This document shows positions 1 through 11,500 of a stretch of 64,000 bases of DNA, in pieces (positions within the stretch are counted from its first letter, which is position 1; each line of letters begins with the position of its first letter). A program made the position numbers and the translations under genes. The notes under the pieces were generated by a model. The model had not been told where the DNA came from and did no database searches. It saw nothing but the letters and a program-made list of their open reading frames with translations. The DNA comes from Klebsormidium nitens (taxonomy: Eukaryota; Streptophyta; Klebsormidiophyceae; Klebsormidiales; Klebsormidiaceae). The stretch lies in the NCBI GenBank assembly GCA_000708835.1, contig DF237033.1, positions 62,001-126,000 on the forward strand, in the 5' to 3' direction.

Positions 1-159
1 TTCCAACCGAAAAGTTCCCTTTCCACAAACTATTGAAAAGAATTCTTGCTCTGCTATTTTCGGGCTTTCTTCTCATTTCCGCTACTTATTCGAACTCTTG
101 CAAACGAGTAAAAAGATTGAAAGGCAGTTTCTGTAATAGAATCGACCGGAGGCGTACAA

Positions 160-510
160 GAGAAACGTCCGTTCTTAACCTTGACCCAGCTTTGGGAAAA
201 ACACCGACTGCCAAATTTCCTTCCTCATATCTGCCTTTCTCGTAATCCTCCCTTCCTCTACAAACGAGAATCGGTCTTAACAACGGTTCGTGAATCACTC
301 TGCCTCTCTTTCTCGCAGGTTGCCAACCAAAAGCGCTTTCGGCGACAGCAAGCCCCCTTTCTCAGAGACCACATCCGCTCTAAGAATTGATCGACCTCGC
401 TTAGATCAATACCAACTGCAAGTCTCCTTTCTCCGTCTCATTACTCCCTGCCTCTGCTTTAGACGTTCTTAGAAACGGGTCTCGATTTACTCCGCCTCTT
501 CTTCTCGCAG
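160..510 (+). repeat. Acceptor-edge copies upstream of exon 511
   Basis: The stretch around 264-327, ending CTTTCTCGCAG then GTTGC, aligns with the real acceptor region 455-515, including the intron part (a CGTTCTTA-like start and ACTCTGCCTCT). Weaker similar stretches sit near 165-250 and 380-470. I read this as one clear and two doubtful copies of acceptor plus exon start. Confidence 0.5.
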
Positions 511-3500
511 GTTGCGGGCATCATGGCGGGCATGGTCTTTATCGGTTTCTTCGCGGACCGCCTCGGCCGCAAGCGCGGCTCCATTCTGTGCGCGAGTATC
601 ATGCTGCTCGGAGCCGTCATGCTCATCGTGTCGGACGGTCCGGACCAGAAGGGCATACTACTCATGTACACCATCTCGCAGGTACGTACCGCTTTGAAGC
701 ATCGAAGAAAGGTCGAATGATAAGCCGAAACGATACGACGCAACCGCAATAAGAAGGTCAGGGTTATTTCGGGGAATGGCTTTGGTAGGGGCGTGCAGCA
801 AGTGCTTTTCGGGATAATGGGTTTCTTACCAGTCGAACCGTATTCGGATATCTTTTGAGATTCGTCTTTAATCAAGAGGATGTCTACGTCCTAGCTTGTG
901 ACTTTGCAGCGACTTCGACTTCAGAAGAAGTCGTTACAATATTCGCGACGAAAAACTCACGTGCCCCCTTTCATCGGGCTGTCCATTAAGAGAGGCACAA
1001 TGAGCAGAAGGGCACCGATGCTGAAGGCAGGCGTTACGGGTCACACGAAGCTTTTCTTAAAACCTCAGAGCTGCACATTCAAGTAACTTTTACGCGGAAG
1101 GCCTTTGCACACTCTTGCGAAGGATCAGTACGTCTCGAAAGCTGCACAGTCAAGTTCTCTCGAGTCTGCCTTTTCCAGAGAAACCCGTCTTTACTTCAGA
1201 ACCTCTGACCTCTGGCACAGCTGGTCTTAGATTTGGGCTTGAGGTGGATAAGCCCCGCCGCTTCCACTTCAGGGTTTGTATTGTTTGCTCCGCACTCTTC
1301 TAGAAAAGCCCACGTCTACGTCGCATCCTTGTAAGAAACTTCTGGCTGCTACCAGGCTATCTTAAAGACTATCAGTCTCAAATTATAGCTCAAAGCCCTG
1401 CTACTTAACCTGGCCTCCAAGGCTGGTTATCGCCCAAGTCTGTTTATTGGACATGTCTCCACTTTCTTGTCGACTCATAACAAAGCATAGTTAACAGCCA
1501 AATTTCCTGTGTTTGCAGCTGGTTTTCGGTTTGGGCGTGGGGGGTGAATACCCCGTCGCGTCATCGTCCGCGGCCGAGCGCGCGGAGGCCGACAAGGCGC
1601 TGCAGGACCGCCGCGGCGAGACGGTCGTGCTGACGTTTTCCATGCAGGGCGTCGGCAACGTTGCTAACGTCATCGTCCTCATGATTTTGCTGGCGGCGTT
1701 CAACCAGAACGGCCCGACATACGATCCCACGGTACGTACCGTGTTTGATGACGGGGGAAAGGTTAACCAAGCCTGGTTAGATATTCGTAAGATGGTCTTG
1801 AACCAGACAAAACGGGCTGAGTGATGGCTCGTTAACCAGGTTCGGTTAGGCGCGAAACCTTCCTGTGAGTCAATATTTGTGACTGGGCGGTTCGTACACA
1901 GCTCTCAATCTTTACGAAACATTGAGTAGGTTGCTACTCACAAAGACTCAAAATCGTTTACCAAGCCGGATTAGGTTCCGGTTAGACGCTCTCCCACAAA
2001 ATAAAGCTGTTTATCAGCAGACGTTCTTTAAGGTCTGCATTCGTGAAAAAACTTTTAGCGAAGCTCTCCAAACGTATTTTGACCAGTACTCAAGGATTGC
2101 CGGGAAAGCAAACCAACGCACGAGCAACAGCCCCATGCATACTTTTGGGAATCGGCTCCTATGGTCTGTCAACCGGCCTCAAACCGGAATCTAGCTCCGT
2201 TTCATCTGGAGTGATGTACTTCGGCTGGGCTCTTTACCGGCACGACCGCGTCCTGTGCTTCGTACTTGTTTGAAAAGACGCGGGTAATTTTGAACCCTTA
2301 AGCGCGATTTTCTCTGGAGAGCCAAATTATTTAGGCTTGTTACCGAGCCTGGTTAGCATCCAAACCCTTCTCTACTTTACAGCGCCTAGACTGGGTATGG
2401 CGCCTCTCGTTTGCGGTCGGCCTGATTCCGATCTTCATCATGCTCTACATTCGCATCTTCAGGCTCAAGGAATCGTCCATTTGGCAGGGTGAGAAACTGT
2501 TCTTCAGAGCACTCCAAGGCTTAGGCCGGTTATCTGTCCGATGCTCAGACTCAAGGCTGGTTGTTCAACTTGGGAAGCAGCAAAACTTTCTCTGATCTCC
2601 CTTCCAGCGAAGCGCAAATGGAATCTTTGTTAGAACCCGCTTATCTGCCCGACGACCAGTATCAGGGCTGGTTAGTCAAACCGGGTAGTGAAAAATCGTC
2701 CCTGTGCGGGTCTGTTCCGGCGAGCACAGAATTGACCTACAAAATCGCCCGCCCATCTGTCCGATAACCAGACTCAAGGATATTAATTCTAGCCCTGGTT
2801 AACCCAACCTGGTTAGCATCAAAACCTCTCTGTGCGTCTTTCTCCCAGCGAAGCACAACAACATGGCGAAAGCGGGGCTGAACGACAGCTTCACGATGCA
2901 CAAGTTTTCGTTGCTCATGTATCACTATTGGCACCGTCTGCTGGGCACGGCCGTCAGTTGGTACGTGTGGGACATCACCTTCTACGGGAACAAGCTCTTC
3001 CAGGTAATCCAAGGTTGTCTGGTTAAGGATTTCTGGCTGTTAACCGTGGCCGGTTACGGGTTTGGTTAGTAGCTGCTTTTGCCAGTTGGTACGTTTGGGA
3101 CATCATCTTTTCGGAATCAGCGCTTCCAGGTAAACCAAGTTTGTCTGGTTAAGGCTTTCTTGGCTGTTTACCACGGCCGGTTACGGGCTAAACGTTGATT
3201 AGTAGCTGCTTTTATGTTCTTACGTGCGGGACATCACCTTTTACGGGAACAAGCTGTTCCAGGTAAACTCGTATTCTTTTAGGCGGTAAACCATACCCGG
3301 TTACGGTTTGGTTAGTAGCTGCGTTCATGTCAGTTGGTACCTGTGGAACATCACCTTTTACGGGAACAAGCTGCTCCAGGTAAAAATCATTCGCCAAATC
3401 CGGCGCTGTCTGACTGACATGCTGGCTCGCCCCTCAAAGTGGGCGTCGGGGTTTGCCTGACTTCGATTTCAGAACGCACAGGTTTCCGGTCTCAACCAGA

Positions 3501-6418
3501 TTCCTTGAAACCAGGCGCTCTAACCAGCTCGTGATCAGCTTCGCTATTTAACTGAAGCCTGACCAAGCTTGAAGGGTCTTTATCTCATTTGTCGACCTCC
3601 TTTTCGTCTGCAAGGCACGGTTATCGAGATCGTTGTGCAGTGGGTCCCCTTAGCTCCATTCGAAGAACGAGCATCCAAACGGAGCCTAACCGGGCTTAGT
3701 TAACGATTGATTTCCATGCGGCAACCACTTTTCTATATGCGGGGCACATCTACCAAGTTGCTCAGATATTTCCCCTATTATTTTCTTTCCGGCTGGTGAA
3801 CGAGCATCTAACCAGAGCCTAACCCAGCTTGTTAGTCGGTTGTTTTCCAATGTTAACCTCGTTCGCGTGTGCAGGGTACCTTCATCAAGATCATCGTGGG
3901 TCCCAATGTGGGTCTCCTCACGACTGTGGAGTACACGCTTCTCAACGCAGTCATTGCCCTCGTCGGTTATTACTTCGCCGCGTTTACCATCGATAAGCGC
4001 TGGATGGGAAGGACCAGAATGCAGGTGGGCCCTCTAACGAGTTTTTTGCCTTTAACCAAGGATTGTTCTGGGCTGGTTCTGGGCTGGTCTGGAAAGTCGT
4101 TTTGTGTCCGTTAAGCAGAATTGAGCGGTAACCAGCCTCGGAACAAGGGTTACTTGTCCGATAACCTCCTAAGAGTCAAGTCTGGTAGTTTGCTAGGTTA
4201 GCAGCCATAATTTCCCATGTTAAGATCTTTATTATTCTCAGGATTTCGAAGGGTCTGTTGGGGGAGAGTGTGTCTATAACCTTCCGTTCCGTCACTCCTC
4301 GTTTCGTTGGTAGAAGCATATCTCAATGAGCTTACACATGCTTGTTAGACGCTCCTCTTCTCACGTGCTCGGTGCTGTGATTGTTCTAGCTTCGCAACAC
4401 TAAGCTGTTCTACAGAGCTCCCTTCATAGATACCCGTCAAAACAGCTGAAATTAGTTTTCTTCGATGCAGCTTCTGGCTCGAACATACAAGAACGTTCGC
4501 TTTCTGTGGCGCTTTTTGCCATAACGAGTTACTATGAACAGGGAGGGTGGGTTCTTGCGTATGCCGGCATTCGTTGCTAATCGAAGTCGGCAATTTATCG
4601 AAACAATTTCTGTACTTGGCTCGTCTCCTGTGCAGATCATGGGCTTTGCCTAAGTTTTCGTGCTGTTTCTCCGCGAAATACCTCGATAATCCGCTCGCCT
4701 CTTATGCAGATCATGGGCTTTGCCTGGGTCTTCGTGCTGTTCCTCGCGTGCGCGATATGGTACTCGGACCTCATCAAACCGGCGCACATCCACGTGTTCC
4801 AGTTCCTGTACTATATGAGCTCCTTCTGGGGCCAGTGGGGGCCCAACTCAACGACGTGGCTGCTGCCTGGAGAGATCTTTCCGACCGAGACGAGGTAAAC
4901 CAATTTTGACACTAACCTAACCTCGCGGCCAGATCTTTGCCCGAGAACTGAGACGAGGTAAACCTAATTACCTACATTGACTTAAGTCGGCAACCTGGCT
5001 GCCGCCCGCGGAGAGTTTCCCGACTGAGACGAGGTAATCCCAGTTCTGCAAAGTAACCTACTCGTCTTTCTGGCTGCCACCGAAACAATAAGTCAAACCT
5101 TGTTCTGCACACTAGCCTCATTCCGAAATTTTGCTACTGCCCGAGGAGATCCTCTCGAGCGAGACGAAGTTTACCTGAGTATGCACACTGACCTAACCCA
5201 GCAACTTGGCTGTCAGTGCTCTAGTAGAGCTTCCGAATGGGACGGGGTGGTCTAGTCGGGCACACTGACCTAGTTACTCAACAACTTGGCTGCTGTCCGC
5301 GGACATGATCACCCTGCTGAGACAAGGCAAACCCAGTTTTGCACACTAACAGGGCTGTGAGCGGTGGGCGCATACACTAGCATAGGGTGCGTGCGGTTGC
5401 AAAAAGCGTGACAATTAAGGTTCGGATCTTGTTCTTCACCAGCGCAACTAACATCATATCGTTCAGAGTCAAGATCTCTCAAAGCAGATGACAATGAAAC
5501 GTGATTCGTACGTAGATTGAGCGCTTAATCCTTCCGTTGAAACATCGCCCTTTCGCCAGTTCTTCTGTTGTTTCAGATCACGCGGTTCTTTCCTGCTATG
5601 AACGACTTCGTTTCTGTTTCAGGGCTTTCACTCACGGCATGGCCGCTGCGACGGGCAAGGCGGGTGCGTTGACGGCGGGGCTCTGGTTCGAGCATCTGTC
5701 CAATCAGAGCAGATTCTACGTGTGCGCCATTTGCGGGGCCATTGGTGAGTGGGACGGTCAGTACATAACCGGCCTCTACTTGCGCAAGGCCGATGCGTGC
5801 TGGTAATTTGCTTCGTACAAAGCTAGGAACCGCTAGGAAGGAAACTGGGGTTAGTACAAGGTTAACGTTGCCGCCCCTTTGCAGGTCTCTCCTTCACCAT
5901 CGTCTTCGTGCCGGATATCACCGGCCTCGACCCGCGCGAGGCCGACACGCGCAAATTCTTCCTTAACCACAAGGCCAGGAACCCGAGATTAGCACAAGGT
6001 TAACGTTGACCTCCCCTTTGCTGCGCTGCAGGTCTCTCCTTAATCATCTTCTTCGTGCCGGACATGACGGGCCTTTACTTGCGCGAAGCTAACGCGCGCT
6101 GGTTCCTGCTTCATCACCATGCTATAAGCCTGGGGTTAGTGCAAGGTTAACGCTGACCTCCCCTTTGCAGGTCTCGTCCTAACCATCGTGTTTGTGCCGG
6201 ACCTTACGGGCCTCGATTTGCGCGAGGCCGACGCGCGCTGGTTCATGCTGGTGGACGGCAGAAGCAGCGAGTACGTGGGCGAAGCAATCAAACCGCGCCA
6301 CCTGTCGCTCTGGGAGCGAATCGTCGGGTACGGAAAAGTTTACGACCCGTCGGCGCCCAAACTGGACCTCAAGACGCTCTCGATGGAGAAGAAGCTCGCG
6401 CAGAAACTGCAGATTTAG
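511..6418 (+). CDS. MFS transporter, phosphate:H+ symporter (PHS)-like, 3' part of gene
   Basis: This gene is partial at its 5' end, which lies left of the window. Exons are 511-681, 1519-1731, 2383-2488, 2849-3003, 3875-4024, 4710-4894, 5623-5744 and 6171-6418 (TAG at 6416); all junctions are GT-AG and in phase, giving about 445 residues. MFS landmarks are visible: GFFADRLGRKRG (loop 2-3 signature), GLGVGGEYPVASS (TM4), WRLSFAVGLIPIF (TM6), then a long cytoplasmic loop, FTIDKRWMGRTRMQ (second signature), LPGEIFPTETR and HGMAAATGKAGA, which recalls the HGISAASGK motif of plant and fungal phosphate transporters. By family it would be a plasma-membrane proton-coupled importer. The substrate is inferred; another PHS/GIT1-type solute is possible. 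The gap between the TM4 signature and RRGE is unusually Ala/Glu-rich. Five of its introns carry decoy copies of flanking exon edges. Confidence 0.75.
1760..2830 (+). repeat. Intronic repeats with TAACCA/TGGTTA palindromes
   Basis: The introns around exon 2383-2488 hold recurring units with an inverted repeat of the form TAACCA-AGCC-TGGTTA (1763). Related copies occur near 1834, 1959, 2341 and 2799. The phrase ATCTGTCCGATAACCAGACTC recurs in variants near 2535, 2643 and 2755, giving a period of about 110-120 bp. No coding content was seen. Confidence 0.5.
3085..3385 (+). repeat. Three copies of exon 2849-3003 3' edge plus donor
   Basis: The exon end around VWDITFYGNKLFQ and its GTAA donor recurs at about 3088-3135, 3218-3266 and 3330-3384, with flanking intron (a GGTTAGTAGCTGC phrase). 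The second and third copies keep TTTTACGGGAACAAGCTG and CCAGGTAAA. They lie downstream of the real donor at 3004. Confidence 0.85.
3600..3790 (+). repeat. Two copies of exon 3875 acceptor edge
   Basis: Segments near 3606-3650 (TCTGCAAGGCACGGTTATCG...) and 3735-3775 (GGGGCACATCTACCAAG...) align with the real edge GTGTGCAGGGTACCTTCATC at 3868-3890. Both are diverged and have partly lost the AG. Confidence 0.6.
4628..5335 (+). repeat. Echo copies on both sides of exon 4710-4894
   Basis: Upstream, 4634-4680 repeats the acceptor and exon start (GCAGATCATGGGCTTTGCCT). Downstream, the exon end LPGEIFPTETR with its GAGACGAGGTAA donor recurs in decaying form near 4935-4962, 4995-5040, 5070-5100, 5135-5180, 5201-5260 and 5280-5335. 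The closest copies keep GAGACGAGGTAA exactly. Later ones mutate it (GAGACGAAGTTTACC, GAGACAAGGCAAACC). Confidence 0.85.
5745..6150 (+). repeat. Decoy copies of terminal exon 6171-6418
   Basis: Three copies of the start of the last exon precede the real one: a fragment at 5762-5808 (no acceptor), and acceptor-bearing copies from about 5886 and 6033. Each stays open across the VFVPD..TGL..REA(D/N) segment and then stops at a TAA about 40 codons in, within shared intron sequence (GTTAGTGCAAGGTTAACG). They could act as short alternative last exons. Confidence 0.85.
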
Positions 6419-8576
6419 CGCGATCAGGGGCGTGCGCGCGCGCGCATTAGGAAGGTATTGTTTGGGGGGTTCAAGTTACTTATGACGGGTTACGGGCTGG
6501 TTAGAAGCTGGTTCTAAGTCCGCTGACCAGAGTCGCACAGTTTTCAGACCTTTACAACGCGGTTATTGTTTCAGAACCTTACTAGAGTTTGGTTACTGAG
6601 CTTGGTTATCAGCCAAACCCAGCCGGTAACTTTGCTGCGGTCGTTCTATTACATGAACATGGGCGTAGATGCTTTAAGAGGCAGCTATTTTTCAAGGAAA
6701 TGCCTGTTGTAGACCGTACCGTGAGATTTGGGTGACTACGAGTTGAGCTCAGGTCTAGCTATCCTTACCGAGCTTGGAAAACCGAAGCCATGAGAGACTT
6801 GGGTGCCGTCGTTGATATGCACTCAGTAATCGACGCACTTGGTGATTCTTGATAGCACGACACCGCTTCAAACATACATTGCATTAGACGCCTGTATCTA
6901 GCTCCTATATGTTCAGACGTCTATGTATTGACATTGTTGGAATTGCTAGGAGTTCAGAGTTATCATAAGGACGGGCACCGTTTATGTACATCTCCAGTCT
7001 CCGTCCTACACATCTACTTCACTTGCACGATCCGGGCTTTTCCGAAAAGAAGATATCAGAACTCCTTCGAACGGAAATGGCCTCAGACGGCGCGCACGTA
7101 CGACGCGCTGCCGGTTGTTGCACGGCACGGTAACCTAGGGGGATCCCCATCGGGCCGGCTACGTGACCAAAATCTGCACACTTTATAGTAGCCGCTTTAG
7201 AGCTGAGTCCTTGGGATCAGTTGATCGAATAAAGAATGATCATTTGCCTGGCTCTATTATATTTGCCTTCCTCTTAATAGAGCCAGGCCGGCTGCAGCAA
7301 GGGTCTCCAAAGCTTAAGTTCAGCCCCGGCGCAGTGTCTAAACATCTTAAGATTCTGGATCTTTCTCTGAAGGAATCTGCTCATGATCGTCAGCATCCGT
7401 GATGCACAGGCACCATCTGACCGAGTCACGAACTGCAACCGCGCAGCCGCGCAGGTGCCGCGCAGCCGTAAGTTCAAGTTGGTATCATGCCCACTGATGA
7501 GCGCTGCATCATTGCCATGGCACGCTAGCTAGCCTGCTCCCCTTATAGTGCAATGATGATGGGCTTTAATTTACACGTGCCCGCTGATCCAAACTTAGAT
7601 GTTGATTCGAATTTATGATGCTTGCACGGTACGTTAACTAAGTATAAGCTTCAATCCTTGTGAGTGCCTACCTATTTAACTTAATCATTCGTATCATGCG
7701 TCTGCTAAACACATGCAGGGGATCATGTGAATGTAACTACCTCTTCTGACTCGATCAGTAATTTTAAGTACGTTATTCACTACCGTAATCATGGTGTACC
7801 GGCCGGCGGCCACCGGGCCTGGCCGGGGGGCATGTGTGCATTCGCGGCAAGCTGCGGCAAGCTTGGGGCCAGCATGCAGAAACTTCATACAGATTTTGCA
7901 CCGACCGTACTTGAAAAACACATACAGTCATGGGCCGGTGAGCATGATCTTCGATCGATAAGTACGTCAAACAGCGCGCCGGGCCGTCGCGGCCCGGCTT
8001 GATACCGTACGTCCATGAGCGTACGTACGGGTCCGTGTATGTACGTCATCGGCACTGCAACTGAGCCTGGTCGGACGATATGATGTATATTCTCGACTTC
8101 TGGCAAAACTTCCTTGCGTGAAACGGTATCGTTAAAGCTGTTGGTTCAATGGTTGAAGTGACTCATCGCATGCCCGCCGCGCTGCTGGGGAGTTCAGAAT
8201 GTAAACGATGGTATGACATTGAACCAGAAGTTGTGCATGTACCAGGTAAGGTACATGCAAGGTGGAGGCACTGGCCGTTCCGCCGCTGTGCGCTTCTTCA
8301 CGAAAGCTCAGACCCCGGGTCCCAACAACTTTGGGCCATCAATCAAACACTGAGTTATCCGTACCGTTCACCTCCGTGTCTGTCAGTGTCTGCACACACT
8401 ATTGGAAATGAAACCTTACCTCAATCTTGACACAAAACCATCATGAGACATGGTCCCCAAAAATGTCATCTGCCGTCCAAAAGCATGGCGCCTGGCAGTT
8501 CTTAGTAGCAAAAACACCTCCAAACGCATGCGCCTCAAAAGCTGATCAACAAAAAGTCTCCACAGCCATCACACGC
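6419..8576. other. Convergent spacer, no gene seen
   Basis: This spacer lies between the stop of the + transporter and the stop of the - carrier. It contains the perfect hairpin at 7246-7288 and, from about 7080 to 8260, many palindromes (CGTACGTACG near 8020-8030, GCATGC, CCGGCCGG). Short open frames here resemble nothing I recognise, so I treat it as non-coding, holding 3' UTRs and spacer. Confidence 0.6.
7246..7288. other. Perfect 14-bp inverted repeat (hairpin)
   Basis: Arms GCCTGGCTCTATTA (7246-7259) and TAATAGAGCCAGGC (7275-7288) pair perfectly around a 15-nt loop. It could be a transcript hairpin in the convergent 3' region or a small transposon remnant. Its function is unknown. Confidence 0.8.
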
Positions 8577-11500
8577 CTACTTCTTTTCCATGTCATCCTT
8601 CTTCTGAACCGCCGCAATCAATCCCTCGGAAACCGAGCCATCCTTTTCCAACTCTGCATCATTTGCGCTTTGTACATCCGTAGTGACAAGATTCGCCCTA
8701 CTCGATCCGGTCCCCGCACTTCTGTCATTCCCGTTTGAGCCCACTTTTCGAGGCCTCTTAAATATGCCGGGTACGGGCACACCCGCGAGAAAACCTCGCC
8801 GATCTCGTTGCTCTACTGGTACACTCGCAGGCCCTGTCTCGCCCGCCGCTGCTCCAAAACGCCCACTGGCACCGCCCACACTCCCCGCCAACGGGGCCTC
8901 TCCTTCCCGTTGCGCCGGTTCCGTTTCACTCTTGCGCAGCGTTGCTGCCACCGACTCCCCAACCCGCTCACTCACTCCTTCCTCGCTCGCATTTTTCACT
9001 GGTTGACCCGATCCTTCTTTGCTTGGTACTTCCCCCTTGTGCCCACTAACCGTGTTGACAGATTCTTTCGTGACCCCTTTCTCACTCCCTTCTCCCTCCT
9101 TGCTTTTCCCAGGCCAGGTAAATCCACCAACCGAATTCAGCCCCTTCCTCTGCTTGTCAATCCTAGCTACCAGTCCCTTCAGTCCCGTTTCCCCCCTCAC
9201 TTCTTCCAACTCGACCTTTCCCAGGGTCTGAGTCGACCCCTCCTTTTCCAAACCCCCTACGTACCCCTTCTCGTGCGACCCGCCAACCCTACCAGTTATT
9301 CGCCCGGTTCCCGCTGTTTCTATGTCCGTTACCGTTTCCGTTTCCGTTTCCCTCTTGTTCCGCCCGCCAATCCGCTCGACAAGACCCTTCACGCTTCCAG
9401 CAACCGTACTCCGCTGACCGGACGTCCGGGGCTTTGAGACGCGCGTCCGAAGGTCCGACAAAACCGTTCGTAACCGGGGCAGCTTTTCCCGCAGGTCGGG
9501 CAGCTTGGAAAACTGGGGAAAGACGGATCGCCGCTGATTGGCTTCCGCTTCTTCCAGCGCCCGGAGCTCCGCTTCCGCTGTTGCCTGAAACGGAACGGAA
9601 TGCTAATGTTTGCTTTTGATCCAGTAAGTAACTGCGGCGAAAGAAGAATTCTGGATACGCGCGCTCGTTCCGTTGACAATTGAATGCAGCGAAGAGAAAC
9701 GAGGCGGCTCAGGTGCGCTCCAATCTCCCCCTCATTCCGCTCCGTTCTCCAACGCTCATCCCGCTCCCACCTCAAACCTTCTCCTTCAAACTCATGGCAA
9801 CATTGGGAATCCGCTTCGATGTTTCTTTCGCCTTTCTTTGAGGGCCGGTGCGGAGACAACGACGGCTTAAGGCAGTACAAGACAGCATTGCGTTTCGTAG
9901 CGTTCACGTGACGAAGCTAAGCATTCAGACTGCTTCCCAGACAAAGAGACTTGTTTCTCCACCCCCCACGGATGGTTGACGGATCCATGCGTAGACATTC
10001 AAGAACCCTAAGTTTGCGAAAAGCTCAACACTTACCGCTGCTTCGCGCGCCTGCCTCCGGTCCTAGTCTTTGACCGCGCACTTCGCCAGCTTTGTTTCCG
10101 CAGAGGTCACCCGATTTTTTTTTAATGGAAGCAAACACCTATAAACGCAAACTTGCACGATATAGAAGAACCTACTTTGCAAAAGCCCAACACTCACCTC
10201 CGCTTCGCGCGCCTGTTTCCGGTCTTGATCCTCTATTGCGCGCTTTGCCAACTCTCGTTCCGCAAAACGACCCGCTCCGTTGCCCCATAACCCAATTGCA
10301 GCTTGACAAAGCAAGTGCAAATCTGAGAACTTGCTCATAAGTCACCTCCCACTTCACGCGCCTGTCTCCGATCTTGATCCTCCATCGCGCGCTTTGCCAG
10401 CTCGTACCTCGCCAAAGCCACCGGGTTATCAAAAGTGCAAGCCGACTTGTTCGATAGAAAATCATTTTAGGAGCAACCAAAACCCTTAGCAAAAGCCCAA
10501 CACTTACCTCCGCTTCGCGCGCCTGCTTCCGGTCCTGGTCCTCCATCGCGCGCTTTGCCAGCTCGTATCCCGCGAAGTTCATCGCCCCGAGGGGGGCGAT
10601 CCAGAAGAAGCGCGGCAGAGCGCCCTTGTAGAGCGCCATGACGCCCTCGTTCTTCAGGATGTGCACAAACGTCGCTCCCATGCTGCTCGCCACGCCTGGC
10701 AAAAGCACAAGCTTTTTATTTTCATTTTCTGAACCTGAATGTTTTGCGGTGTTTGAAGATACATATTTCAAGGATTGATAATTTGGTGGTTCGAGTTTTG
10801 GAGTCGAGGCAAAAGAGCGCCCCCTTGTAGAGCGCCGTCACGCCCTCGTTCTTCAGAATGTGGACGAACGTCGCTCCCATGCTGCTCGCCACGCCTGGCA
10901 AAAGCACGACAGTACGCGTTTCGGAAAACATACTTCAAAGAGTAGGGGTTAGGTAGTTCGGGTTTTGAATGCGTCTGGGTAGAAAGAGCGAATTTCCGTA
11001 AAGCGCCAGAACGCCCTCGTTCTTTAGATTGTAAACAAACGTCGCATCCCATGCTGCTAGCCCGCTTGGCACTAACGAAGTCGATTCACTTCAAGCTTTT
11101 GGAACCATGTGTTTTGGGGGTGTTTGAAGTTCCATACATCTAGGGTTGGGGGTTCGCAATAGAATGTGAATAAGTTTAGGCAGAAGAGCGCATCCTTAGA
11201 GATCGTCATGACACCCTTGTTCTTCAGAATGTGGACGAACGTCGCTCCCATGCTGCTTGCTACGCCTGGCAGAAGCAGACGAGTTTGGGAACAATTCCCT
11301 GCGTTTGCAATCGCGTCTTCGACGGGTTGAAATTTCGGTACTTCGGTATGTTATTGGTCCTGATTCTCGCACTCCTCGTCGAAGGCCATCACTGCCTCGC
11401 TCTCCAAGATGACAATGTACGTCGGCCTTAAGGAGGATCAAGAGGGGCGTCTTGACAACTGCTAAGGTCTTGAGCTGAGGTGTCGATCGGGTTAGGATTC

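Noticed and set aside
8808-9437. 209-codon + strand open frame
   Set aside because: It is antisense to the last carrier exon, whose frame is tied to the upstream exons by phase. Its Pro/Ser/Phe-rich composition is a shadow of the low-complexity tail.
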